A DNA stretch of 64,000 nt from Eleusine coracana subsp. coracana (lineage: Eukaryota; Streptophyta; Magnoliopsida; Poales; Poaceae). The notes below the pieces were generated by a model. It searched no databases and was not told the origin of the DNA. It worked only from the letters and a program-made list of their open reading frames with translations. The number at the start of each line of letters is the position of its first letter. Within the stretch, counting starts at the first letter, position 1. The DNA lies in contig CM064417.1 in the NCBI GenBank assembly GCA_032690845.1, forward strand, positions 31,936,432 through 32,000,431, in the 5' to 3' direction. The position numbers were made by a program, and so were the translations under genes. Of this stretch, positions 11,922 through 22,793 are shown in pieces.

Positions 11922-12638
11922 TTGTCAGTCTTTAAGACTCAAGATACATGGATATAAGACTTCAAAGTTAAGATGAACTCCTTATACACGTTTTTGGCTA
12001 TGAGTTGCATGTCACCTCAACTCATATCACAACAACAGCTGAAATATGTATTTAATAAGAAAAAAAATCCACCTTACAAATCACCAGTTAAAATTTCTAT
12101 CAAAGTCAAACAGTGGATATCAGAGTAGTATTTGTGCGGCACAATGTGGTAATTGGACAGATGAAACCTTGCCATATAATGATAGGAAACTATAGGCATC
12201 AATTTTTGTTCTAGAGACAATTTCCGTTCATCAATTTTGATGCACAAGAGAAAGAAAGGCAATACTGCATTTTCATCCAGCTGCTCCTAACTGATCCAGC
12301 TTTCATAAACCAGGAAGTAGGAGAAGGCAAATCCACTCGTCAGCATCAAAGATTGGGAAAAAAGAGTGGAGAGGAACGAATGTTACACACAGAACCAATC
12401 TCACCATAAAGCTTGCACCTCTGACCTTCCTCGTCAAGTTGCTCGTTTGGCGATCGGGTGAGGAAGCATAAGGGGATGTCAGAAGCGAGGTGCTTGATGT
12501 AGCAGGTGACGAGGGCAGCTGGCTTGGTGGCCTCAGCAGCGACCTAGAGCATCAGCTGAGCGATGCGCTCGCACCAGGGCGTACCCGACCAGAAGCAGCT
12601 TGACGCGGTCCGTCGAGCTAACACCATTGACATCGACT
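11922..12638. other. Host-like flank and exon-like block, unit C
   Basis: Third copy of 3875-4578. The minus-strand exon-like block corresponds to about 12405-12638. A small insertion near 12290-12310 distinguishes it from A and B. Confidence 0.35.
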
Positions 12639-13007
12639 TGTGAAATACTTACCTTACCAGTATTCATAGCTATGCCATAGTCTGAAGACAAAGGGATGAC
12701 CCGCTAAAAAGAGAACCGGCCGAGTCGGCTTGGAGCATAAGGTAATTAGAGATAGACTTTCTAAATAATATCTTATGGACTAGGAGTAGGACTCTTCATG
12801 TACCCCTGCCGACCGGATATATAAGGCGGCAGGAACCCCCCATCGATGGACATGATCACCACATTATAATACAATCCACAAAACACAGGATGTAGGGTTT
12901 TTACTCTCAACGAGAGAGACCGAACCTGTATAACTCGATGTCTTAACCATCAAGTTCTTGATCCCCACGCAGCCCTATAAATATATTGCCGAGATTAAGT
13001 CTCAACA
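12639..13007 (+). repeat. Tat1 LTR, copy C (369 bp)
   Basis: TGTGAAATACTTACC to AGTCTCAACA, followed by GTTGGCGCGCTTGGTAGGGG at 13008. This copy is the one physically continuous with the rest of Tat1. Confidence 0.8.
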
Positions 13008-14216
13008 GTTGGCGCGCTTGGTAGGGGATAAGGCACGCCAGGATCCTTCGTCGACCTTGATGGCGGAGATTCCAAACATCTAGTACTCGTCGGACTTCAA
13101 GATCTCCTTCGGAGCACTCAACTTCTCGGTGGACGCCGCCGGAAACCTTGGCCGGGTGAATCAATGATCTGACCTAGCCGTAGCCAGTTCCATGGCGCGA
13201 TCATCGGGCTCGACAGATCCGATCCCACCTCTAGTACCACTCAGACTCGGCGAGACAGACCTACCCACTGGGTACAACTCTAAGCCGATCTTGTCCTTTG
13301 ATGAGGACTCGGATGGTTCTTCTTGCCCATATCCGTGAGATGTATGCATGGTGCAACTGGAGGAGCCACGGGTGCCTCCGCCCCCGAACGATGGGGATGG
13401 CAACCGAGAAGAGGGAGAAGTTCCATCGGTAGGACATCTACCTCGCCGACCGAGGGGATCCCGAGGATCTCGTAGTATTGCGAGAGAGGTAAACCTCAAA
13501 GACTTGGAGATCGAGATGAATCGCGAGAAGGTCTACACCACTCCTTAAGAATAACATCACCGGGGCAAGGATGCTCCTCGACGGCTTGATGTCCGAAGAG
13601 GCGTTCTAGACTCCCACGATGAAAGAAGCTGTGACTATGCTTAACGCTGTCGCAATTCAAGACCAGGCTAGGGTTCAACCATCCCAACCGGTTGTTGGCT
13701 CTAGTCAGGTGGCTTCACAATGCCGTCGACGATGTCAAGATCTGAGAAACTCTCTTAGTGTTCGAGATGGTCACCAAATCATCAACTCCCATCATGAAGA
13801 GTGAGCCCGTGACAACCAACGACATGAGCAAAACGACGCGATCGGAGGGACGACCGCCATCATGACGACTGCAGCGAAGAGCGGCGCCGAGATTCACCTA
13901 GGAGGGAGAACCGTGATGACTGACGTCACCATGACGACCGGGACCGGCTCAAAGACCGCAACAAGGATAGTCGGTGATGCCATCATGATGATGATACGGG
14001 ACGTTGTCATGGGCGCCGTACGCCTTCCACTTCTTGATCGCTCGACCAACAGTGTAGATCTACATCGCCTAGTGATGACGTATTCGACGGGATAAAAGAT
14101 TTTGTGCCAGAGCTCCGTATTTGCAAGTACCCAAGGAGCTTCAAGCTGATCACTGTCGAAAAATACAACGGTCAGACCAATCCCAATGAGTGGCTTCAGA
14201 TCTATAGCACCGCTAT
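13008..14216 (+). pseudogene. Tat1 leader and gag N-terminal fragment, copy C
   Basis: Same content as copies A and B. The conserved gag block (PELRICKYPRSFKLITV, NEWLQIYSTAI) is at about 14104-14215. It then joins chromovirus LTR sequence at CCGAGAGTTTT, so the LTR head found in A and B is deleted here. Confidence 0.65.
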
Positions 14217-14472
14217 CCGAGAGTTTTATCATACATCTGTACTTGTGTTGCATTCTTCGTTGTTCTTGCTTGTGTTCTTGATTCGCAGGCAGGGATTAGC
14301 CTTCTCGGCGAGGTCAAACGTCTTTGGACGGTTGATAACCAGAGGAGATGTCGTGCTGCGATTACGGGGTTTAGAACGTGTTGTTCTGAAGCTGGGTCGA
14401 TTTTTGTGTCGCCTCGGACCAAATCAACTTACCAAGAACCTTTCGGAAGATCGGGAACCCTTGTTCACATCA
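14217..14472 (+). repeat. Chromovirus LTR 3' fragment, unit C
   Basis: Matches the last ~256 bp of the LTR (compare 11090-11344) and ends exactly at the LTR terminus TTCACATCA. It is followed by a second LTR fragment rather than by a primer site. Confidence 0.7.
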
Positions 14473-15166
14473 GACCAGCAAGGGTTTGGAAGCTAAGGTG
14501 GAGGTCCAATCAAAACCGACTTCGAGTCTGTTTTGGGGCCCAGGACCAGTCTGCACTTAAACGATCACCTAGGACGCATATGGACTCGGATTTGGACGTT
14601 TTACATATGCACGGAAAGATAAGGAGAAGATCTTTCCAATGCCGTTGACCCCATGTAAAAATTCATCAGGAGTCATCGGGAATCGTCGAAATAAGAGAGG
14701 GTCCAGAATCTGTGTCGGTGCTGCGTCGCCTATTTTTGGCCTTTGGGCTTTGTATCCAGTTGAGCCCAATTAGGGGCACGTCCAGAGGGTCTTGCATGAT
14801 CCTAGGGTCTTCATATACAGCTGCCCACACACTATTAGGGTTCTGGTTTTGCTTAGATCAATTCTGTTCGTAAACAGTATCGCTGTTCATTGGTTTGTGA
14901 GACCCCAACTTCGTGAGCTTAATCATTCATCTGCAATTGTGTTACATCCTTCATTGTTCTTACCTGTGTTTTATATTTGCAGGTAGGGATTAGCCTTCTC
15001 GGCAAGGTCAATCATCCTTGGACGGTTGATAACCAGAGGAGACGTCGTGCTGCGATTGCGGGGTTCAGAACGTGTCGTTCGGAAGCCGGATCGATTTTTG
15101 TATCGCCTCCGCCTTAATCAAGATTATCAGAACCTATCAGAAGATCGGTAACCCTTGTTCGCATTA
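14473..15166 (+). repeat. Chromovirus 5' LTR, head-truncated
   Basis: It starts inside the LTR at GACCAGCAAGGG (compare about 20588) and runs to the mutated end GCATTA. A primer site TGGTAATCAGAG follows at 15169. About 230 bp of LTR head is missing, so no intact 5' LTR is attached to this body. Confidence 0.7.
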
Positions 15167-15168
15167 AG

Positions 15169-15181
15169 TGGTAATCAGAGC
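15169..15181 (+). other. Chromovirus primer-binding site
   Basis: TGGTAATCAGAGC, two bases after the LTR end. It is one base longer than the classic TGGTATCAGAGC that pairs with initiator-Met tRNA. Confidence 0.65.
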
Positions 15182-15744
15182 TTCAGGTGCACCGTTAGGT
15201 TCGCACTACCCTTTAATTTTGTTTTTGTGTTCTTCCTATCGTCCATAGAAAAGCCAAAAAAAATTTCCCCTGCCCATAACCACGTGTTCTTCCTATCACC
15301 GTCAGGTTTAGTTTGTGTTTTTGTCGTCAGTAGTGTTTCCCTTGCAATCCTAGCCGCCGTCCCCTCCACCACCCTCGGTTTTGTCGGCTTTGTATGCTAG
15401 GGTTGATTGATCAACACGCCCACCCTAATCCCACCCTAAACCGACCCTCAACACCTCGGACTAATTCTCACAAATTCCACTTTCCGCTGCATCCACTCCG
15501 CCAAAAAAATCCGTACCCGACCCCAAACCCGACTTGGGTTTCACTCAAACCCCGGGTTTCTTCATAACCGATTCCGATACCCCTTCGGTAAAACGGTCAT
15601 AACTTTTCGCTCGGTTATCCGTTTTGGCTGAAATTTTACAGGAGATTCTTGACAAAAAGTTGAGGTGATCCACACTCGGCTACGCCCTATGTGCCGCCAT
15701 CAAAAAATTCAAAAAAAATTGGGAATATAAAGAAAAAATTCATT
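15182..15744 (+). other. Chromovirus 5' leader
   Basis: Untranslated leader of about 560 bp, rich in short C and T runs. Its start is repeated in units A and B and again after 21282. No coding signal. Confidence 0.55.
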
Positions 15745-17674
15745 CAGAGTGATTTAGGAGAGACGATCACCAGGGCCGTCACCGATGCCATCACCAAGCT
15801 TCACCTGGGTGAAAGCATTGAGCAGTTGGATAAGAGAGTCTTTAAGTTAATCGATCAGGTTGTCGAATAGGAGACCGCTCATAAGACCATCAACACCAAC
15901 ACCAACACCAACACCAACACCAACAACGACGTTGAAGACGATCATGATGAATAAATGGTGTATAAGGCTGATGGCACCGTCGATAGGTCAGCTACAAGGA
16001 CCGTAAGGTTACGACGTCGTTTGCAACGTAACACTCAAGGTATGGATGGTTTCCACAACCACAACCGTCGCCCACAAGGTAACCATGCTCTAGATGACCC
16101 CATATGCTAAAATTAAGTTTTTAATTCCTTTGTTTTTGGGTCAGTACGATGGTGATGCTTACCTTGATTGGGAAATGACTGTAGAACAAAAATTGAATGC
16201 CCACCTTGTTCCTGAACAACATAGAGTTAGGCAAGCCACTAGTGAGTTTAAGGACTTTGCTATTGTTTGGTGGAGTGGTCTAGCTGCTAAAACTGGTTTG
16301 CCTACTACTTGGGAAGAACTTAAGGTAGCAATGAGTGATCGTTTTGTTCCTCCTTCTTTTTATAGAGAGATTCATAAGAAACTGTGGCATTTAGATCAAG
16401 GAGATAAAACTGTTCAGGAGTATTTTAGTGAGCTTTAGAAGGGTTTGAGTCGTTGTGCTGTGGTTGAAAAAGTAGAGGATCATATTTGCCGCTTTTATTC
16501 TGGTTTGAGAAAAGAAATTCAGGACATCGTTGATTATAAAGAATTTTATACCCTCAACCAGTGTTTCCAGTATGCTATGCTTGCAGAGAAAGAATCACAG
16601 GGACTTTTCCAGGCTTTTGAGGAGTACAGCAAGTCCAGGACTTTCTACCCATCATGGCCGACGGGTACTTCGGGGCTGTCCAATCCATCTTTCTGGCCAT
16701 CCCCACCAACAGCTACCAAGGGAACTAGTGTTGTTTCTGCAGCACCAAGATCAGCCTCTGCCCCTTCTACGCGCTCAGGTAAAAATTCTGTGCAGGTACC
16801 AGCTAGTAGTGCCTCCCCTGTTGCTTCGACGGGATGCACTACAGGGATTCAGTGCCACAGCTGCCATGGTCTTGGTCATGTGCAGAAAGATTGCCCAAGT
16901 AGGTGGGCATATGTGGCGACAGACGATGGCGATTACATGAGCACCTCTGATGTGGACGATGAGGAGGAGGATGTCGCTGCCACCAGCGGCGACCTCGTTC
17001 TTAGAGGCAGAGATACCATGGGCTACATGAATATTATTGTGCAGCGTGTGCTTAGCACACAAATCCAGCAGCCTGAGACGATGCAGCGACATAACTTGTT
17101 CCAGATTTTCTTCGTTATCAAGAACCGCCGAGCACGTGTCATCATTGATGGCGGAAGCTGCAACAATTTGGTGAGTTCTGATGTGGTTAACAAGCTTGAT
17201 TTGACCACATGCCCACATCCATACTACATTGAGTGGTTAAATGACTCTGGAAAAGCTAAGGTAATACAAACTTGTAGAGTTCCTTTTTCCATTGGTTCTT
17301 ATGTGGATTCTTTTGATTGTGATGTTATATCCATGCAAGCATGTTCACCTTTATTAGGTAGACCTTGGGAATTTAATAATGATGTTGTACACCATGGTAA
17401 AAGTAATAAGTACACTTTTATGTATAAAGGAACTAAAATTACTTTGTTACCAATGACCCCTGCTGAAATTGTACAAGCTGATTTAGAAAGAGCTCCTAGT
17501 TTGAAAAATAAAGGCTCTGAAATTCAGCAACCTGTTAATTCTGATTCTACACTAGTAATGTTAATGATTCTTCAAGTTCTAAGGGTGCTGGAATTAAATT
17601 ATAAGGTCGTTCATGTCTTGCCACAAAATCTGAGCTTGCTGAAATTTCTGCTGATGATATTTGCTATGCTTTGA
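15745..17674 (+). pseudogene. Chromovirus gag and protease, broken
   Basis: Gag packages the element's RNA and the aspartic protease matures the polyprotein. Coding similarity starts near 15745, before the first usable ATG. It includes a hexanucleotide CAACAC tract (15889-15926), in-frame stops and a frame change near 16098. From 16094 the capsid domain is clear (YLDWEMTVEQK, FKDFAIVWW, VPPSFYREIHKKL, GDKTVQEYFSEL). A TAG at 16436-16438 splits it, and the same frame reopens to 17674 with the knuckle CHSCHGLGHVQKDC near 16850-16893 and a protease site VIIDGGSCNN at about 17138-17167, catalytic Asp intact. This style of Gag is typical of plant chromoviruses of the Reina/CRM group; I cannot separate those two from sequence alone. 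Confidence 0.8.
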
Positions 17675-19060
17675 TATGCAAACAAGCTTTGTTTTCGCTT
17701 GGTGATATTGCTTCTAGTGTTTTGCCTCCTGCTGTCACTAACCTTTTGCAGGAGCATGAGGATGTTTTTCTAGCTGAGATACCCTCAGGATTGCCACCTT
17801 TGAGAGGGATTAAGCATCAAATTAATTTCATTCGTGGTGCTACTTTGCCAAACCGTGCTGCTTATAGGACCAACCCTGAGGAGACTAAGGAGATACAACG
17901 ACAAGTCCAAGACCTTTTGGATCGTGGGTATGTTAGTCAATCACTTAGTCCTTGTGTTGTTCCTGTACTTTTGGTTCCTAAGAAAGATGGTTCTTGGCGT
18001 ATGTGTGTAGATTGTAGAGCCATTAATAACATTACTATTAGGTATTGTCATCCTATTCCTAGGCTAGACGACATGCTTGATGAGTTATGTGGTGCTATGG
18101 TTTTCACTAAAATTGATTTGCATAGTGGCTACCATCAAATTAGAATGAAACTTGGGGATGAATGGAAAACAGCTTTCAAAACCAAATTCAGGTTGTATGA
18201 GTGGTTAGTAATGCCTTTTGGTTTAACTAATGCACGTAGTACTTTCATGCGTTTGATGAATGAGGTTTTAAAACCTTTTATTGGCAAATTTGTGGTTGTT
18301 TACTTTGATGATATCTTGATTTATAGCAAGTTCATGGATGATCATATGATTCATTTGCGTGCTATTTTTTATGCTTTGTGAGCTGCACGTTTATTTGGTA
18401 ACCTTGAGAAGTGCATCTTTTGCACGGATCGAGTCTCTTTTCTTGGCTATGTTGTGACTTCACAGGGAATTGAGGTGGATGACGTGATATAAGCTATAAA
18501 GAGCTGGCCTCTACCAAAAACTATCACACAGGTGAGGAGTTTTCTTGGTCTTGCAGGTTTCTACCGCTGCTTTGTCAAAGATTTCAGCACCATTGCATGA
18601 GTTGACAAAGAAGGGTGTTGACTTCCATTGGGGTAAGGTATATCATGAGTGTTTTGATGCTTTGAAGGACAAACTTACACATGCACCATTGCTGCAATTA
18701 CCCAATTTTGATAAGACTTTTGAGCTTGAATGTGATGCTAGTGGTATAGGCATTAGAGGTGTTTTGATGCAAGATGGTAAACCTGTTGCATACTTTAATG
18801 AGAAAATTACTGGGCCTGTTTTGAATTATTCCACGTATGATAAGGAATTATATGCACTTGTACGTTCTTTAGAAACGTGGCGTCATTATTTGTTGCCCAA
18901 AGAATTTGTTATTCATTCTGATCATGAATCACTTAAGTATATTCGTTCTCAATGCAATTTAAACCGTAGACATGCTAAATGGGTTGAGTTTATTGAGTCT
19001 TTTCCTTATATTATTAAAACATAAGAAAGGGAAGGATATTGTGATTGTTGATGCTTTATT
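17671..19060 (+). pseudogene. Chromovirus reverse transcriptase and RNase H, broken
   Basis: The RT domain is well kept: KIDLHSGYHQIRM, MPFGLTNA and the catalytic YFDD at 18301-18312. A TGA at 18379-18381 and a further stop near 18490 interrupt the RT tail (AARLFGNLEKC, FLGYVVTSQG). The frame reopens with the connection domain and RNase H ([31 protein letters not shown]). Another frame change sits near 19020. RT and RNase H copy the RNA to DNA. With these breaks the element could move only if helped in trans, and its truncated 5' LTR argues against that. Confidence 0.85.
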
Positions 19061-20330
19061 TAGGCGATATACTTTGTTATCTCAACTTGATTGTAGAATT
19101 TTTGGACTTGAGGCAGTTAAAGAACAATATGTTACTGATGTTGATTTTAAAGATGTATTGCTGCACTGTAAAGAAGGTCGTGCTTGGAACAAATTTGTAT
19201 TGAATGATGGTTTCTTGTTTAGAGCTAACCGCCTATGCATTCCAGTTGGTTCCGTTCATCTTTTGTTGTTACAGGAGGCGTATGGAGGTGGATTGATGGG
19301 TCATTTTGGTGCTAAGAAGACGAAGGATATTTTGGCCATACACTTCTTTTGGCCAAGGATGAGGAAAGATGTTGAGCGTTTTGTTGCTCGCTGCACTACA
19401 TGTCAAAAAGCAAAGTCTCGCTTGAATCCATATGGTTTATACATGCCACTTCCTGTTCCTTCTATTCCTTGGACGGATATTTCTATGGACTTTGTTTTTG
19501 GACTGCCTAGGACTAAGAGGGGGAGTGATAGCATTTTTGTTGTTGTGGATCGTTTTTCTAAGATGGCACACTTTATACCATGTCATAAAATTAATGATGC
19601 TAGTTATATTGCTGACCTTTTTTTCAAAGAAATTGTACGTTTGTATGGTATGCCTTCTACTATTGTTTCAGATCGTGATGCAAAATTCTTGAGTCACTTT
19701 TGGCGCTCGCTTTGAAATAAGTTGGGTACAAAGTTGCTATTTTCTACAACTTGTCATCGACAAACTGATGGACAAACTGAGGTTGTGAACCGCACTTTGG
19801 GCACTATATTGAGAGCTATTTTGAAGAAAAATTTGAAGCAATGGGAAGAATGCTTGCCTCATGTTGAGTTTACTTATAATCGGGCAACACATTCTACTAC
19901 CAAGGTAAGTCCCTTCAAGGCAGTGTATGGTTTTGATCCTCGTACTCCACTTGATATACTTCCTCTACCTATTAATGTGAAAGTTCATGTTGATGCTAAG
20001 GAGCATGCTGAATTTATTTTGCAAATGCATGAGACCACTAGACTTAGCATTGAAAAGATGAATGAAAAGTATAAAATTGCTAGTAGTAAAGGTAGAAAGG
20101 AAGTAAAGCTTGATGTAGGAGATTTTGTGTGGTTACACTTGAGGAAGGATAGATTTCTAGAATTGAGAAAGTCTAAACTAATGCCTAGAGCTGATGGTCC
20201 ATTCAAAATAATGGAGAAGATTAATGATAATGCATATAAACTTGAGTTGTCTTCCGAGTTCGGAGTTTGTCCTACTATTAACATTTCAGATTTGAACATT
20301 CTACATATGTACGGATGAGCTTGAGTCGAG
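19061..20330 (+). pseudogene. Chromovirus integrase, broken
   Basis: The zinc-binding part (HFGAKKT ... CTTCQKAK) is followed by the catalytic core with [19 protein letters not shown] and the glutamate region QTDGQTEVVNRTL. A TGA at 19713-19715 breaks the core. The C-terminal part has the GPF-type motif DGPFKIMEKINDNAYKL and INISDL. The frame stops at 20318 because of a small frame change. In the neighbouring frame it continues across the polypurine tract into the LTR. Confidence 0.85.
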
Positions 20331-20620
20331 GACGACTCCACTTCAAGAGGGGGAGGATGATGAGGACATCACTCCTATGGATACACACAGCACTCCTCCA
20401 ATTCTAGACTTGCAAGGTCCAATGACTAGAGCTCGTGCACGACAACTAAATTTAGAGGTGAGCTCGTTCCTACGTTCTTCGCAATATGTTACTTTTGAGA
20501 ATGGTTGGCTACCTAATGATTATTTTCTAATTAGGAGCCATGGAGAGGACCAGAAGATGATTGGAGAAGGAGTTGGGAACGTGGAGGACCAGCAAGGGCT
20601 TATAAGCCAAGGTGGAGGCC
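20331..20620 (+). pseudogene. C-terminal tail of chromovirus polyprotein, encoded inside the 3' LTR
   Basis: Read from the frame that includes the polypurine tract, coding continues through DEDITPMD, GPMTRARARQLNLEVSSF and an ENGWLPNDYF block. In plant CRM-type elements the last part of the polyprotein is known to overlap the 3' LTR, so this supports an affinity to that group. The same tail is decayed in the LTR copies of units A and B. Confidence 0.6.
20345..20357 (+). other. Chromovirus polypurine tract
   Basis: AAGAGGGGGAGGA directly precedes the LTR start TGATGAGGAC. It is the plus-strand primer site. Confidence 0.75.
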
Positions 20621-21279
20621 CAATCAAACCCGACTTCGAGTCAGTTTCGGGGCCAAGACCAGTCTGTACTAAAATGGTCGCCTAGGGTGCATACGGACTC
20701 GGATTTGGACATTCTACATATGCACGGAAATATAAGGAGAAGAATTTTCCAATGCCACCGGCCTCATGTCAAAATTCATCCGGAGTCATCAGGAATAGTC
20801 AAAAGAAGAGAGAGTTCAGAATCTGTGTCGGTGCTGCGTCGCCTATTTTTGACCTTTGGGCTTTGTATCCAGTTGAGCCCAATTACGGACATGTCCAGAG
20901 GGTCTTGCATGATCCTAGGGTCTTCATATACAGCCGCCACCGCACCATTAGGGTTCGGGTTTTGCTTAGATCAATTATATTTATAAACAGTGTCGCCGTT
21001 CATCGGTTTGTGAGACCCCAACTTCGTGAGCTTAATCATTCATCTGCAATTGTGTTGCATCCTTTGTTATTCTTACTTGTGTTCTTGATTTGCAGGTAGG
21101 GATTAGCCTTCTCGGCAAGGTCAATCATCGTTGGACGGTTGATAACCAGAGGAGACGTCGTGCTGCGATTGCGGGGTTCAGAATGTGTCGTTCGGAAGCC
21201 GGATCGATTTGTGTATCGCCTCCACCTTAATCAAGATTATCAGAACCTATCGAAAGATCGGGAACCCTTGTTCACATCA
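20358..21279 (+). repeat. Chromovirus 3' LTR (922 bp)
   Basis: TGATGAGGACATCACTCC to TTCACATCA. It has no head duplication, unlike units A and B. It is followed not by a target duplication but by another primer site at 21282. Confidence 0.8.
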
Positions 21280-21448
21280 AGTGGTAATCAGAGCTTCAGG
21301 TGCACCGTCAGGTTCGTACTACCCTTTAGTTTTGTTTTCGTGTTCTTCCTATCATCCATAGAAAAGCTAAAAAAAAATTTCCCCTGCCCATAACCACATG
21401 TTTAGGCTTTGCATATTTCAATTTCAGTGTCTGAAGTGTTTAGTTTGT
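21280..21448 (+). other. Stray second chromovirus primer site and leader start
   Basis: After the 3' LTR come AG, the primer site TGGTAATCAGAGC (21282-21294) and about 150 bp of leader matching 15182 onward and 7274 onward. Tat1 gag then resumes. This is an LTR-body-LTR-body-start arrangement, expected from unequal LTR recombination or a tandem insertion, not from a simple insertion. Confidence 0.65.
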
Positions 21449-22793
21449 TCATTGAGAACTTCCAAGCTACATACAACCAGGTGGGCAACCACTTCGACCT
21501 CACCTGAGTCAAGCAGAAGCCCGACGAGTCCCTACGCGACTACATCAAGCGTTTCTGTGCCAAGAAGGCAGAGATACCAAATGTCCCGAATCAGTAGATT
21601 ATTACTACCTTCTAAGGAGGGTTACAGAGTGATGATCTGGTTCAGGAGATTGGTCGGTGAAATCATAACCTAGATCTGACCGCTCGGGAGTGCTTCGAGG
21701 TTGCTGACAAGTTCACTTCGGGGGAGTCAGCTCTATATGACATCCGTAGCAAGGGGAAGGAGAAGCGCCAGGAGATGCCGGAGTCCTCTGAAAAGGACAA
21801 GAAGCAAAAGACCGACAATATGGTTGCTGCCGTAGACCAATCCAAGAAGAATCCTCGGATGAACCAGCAGACCATGGATGACTTGCTGAATGGCCCTTGC
21901 CTGTGGCATCCTAAGGGAAATCACAAGGTAAAGGACTGCTTCCAGTTGAAGGGTTTCAGACAGATGTGCTGAAGGTGGCCAAGTCTCCACCAAGGCGCAA
22001 TAGCCAAGACAAGCCCGACGGGAAGGATGACACAGAAGGGTTCCAAGAGCCCCAAAAAGAGGTGAACTTCATCTTTGGTGGACCTGATGCCTACTCGTCT
22101 AAGCGCCAGCAGAAGCTGGAACTACGCGAGATCAACACCGTGGAACCAGTTGCTCCCAAGTACATGAGGTGGTCTGAAACACCAATTACTTTTGATCGGT
22201 CAGATCACCCGAGACACCTGCCCAAGCCAGGTCGCTACCAACTCGTGCTCACGGCTACCATCAAGGAGGTCAAGTTCAACAGAGTACTCATTGATGGAGG
22301 AACCAGTCTTGACTTGATCTTCACCAAGACCCTCAAGGAGATAGGTTTATCAGTCAATGACCTTCAGCCTAGTTCTTCTCCCTTTCATGGAATTGTGCCG
22401 GGCAAGACCTCTGTTCCAATAGGATAAGTCACTCTGCCCGTCATGTTCGGCACCCGAGAAAACTTTAGGACCGGGCGGATTACTTTTCAAGTAGCCGACT
22501 TTGAGTCTGCATATCATGTAATCCTTGATAGGCCGGTGATGGATAAATTCATGGCGGTTCCCCATTATCCATACCTCACCTTAAAGATGTCAGGCCCCTA
22601 GGAAATCATCACCCTCCACTCTGATCTTCAAAAATGTTTTGATTGTGATGTGTAGAGTTGTGAGCTGGCTGACCGACAGTTGATGCTGTCCAACCAGTTA
22701 GAGATCCTGAAGGTAATCAGCAAAGTGGTGAAGGCTGATGCGGAGGTCTCCATGAAGAAGCCTAGCAAGGAGAAGCTCCAGAAGGATGACGTC
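21449..22793 (+). pseudogene. Tat1 gag C-terminal part and protease, broken
   Basis: Capsid-like FIENFQATYNQVGNHFDL and PDESLRDYIKRFCAKK are followed by several stops. The nucleocapsid motif C-x2-H-x4-H-x4-C (CLWHPKGNHKVKDC) is at about 21898-21940. The protease site VLIDGGTSLDLIF is at about 22279-22320 with the Asp kept, then FQVADFESAYHVILDRP. Stops at 22426, 22600 and 22653 show decay. About 50 codons of Gag are missing between 14216 and 21449. The sequence is cut by the Athila-like insertion at 22794 and continues at 30534. Confidence 0.8.
22789..22793 (+). other. Target site duplication of the Athila-like element, left
   Basis: ACGTC, repeated exactly at 30529-30533. Confidence 0.9.

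Larger units (their letters stand above)
3875..15168 (+). repeat. Three direct copies of a ~4.0 kb composite unit
   Basis: Unit A runs 3875-7868, B 7869-11921 and C from 11922 to about 15168. The order in A and B is the same: a host-like flank, a Tat1 LTR, Tat1 leader and gag start, a chromovirus LTR with duplicated head, and chromovirus leader. The A/B and B/C junctions join chromovirus leader to the flank at TTGTCAGTC. Corresponding stretches look about 95% or more identical by eye. Unit C lacks the LTR head and then continues into the chromovirus body. The junction shows that the duplication happened after the chromovirus had entered Tat1. Confidence 0.85.

Noticed and set aside
15889..15926. 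Short CAACAC repeats considered as a CRISPR-like or satellite array
   Set aside because: It is a simple hexanucleotide microsatellite within broken gag, without spacers.
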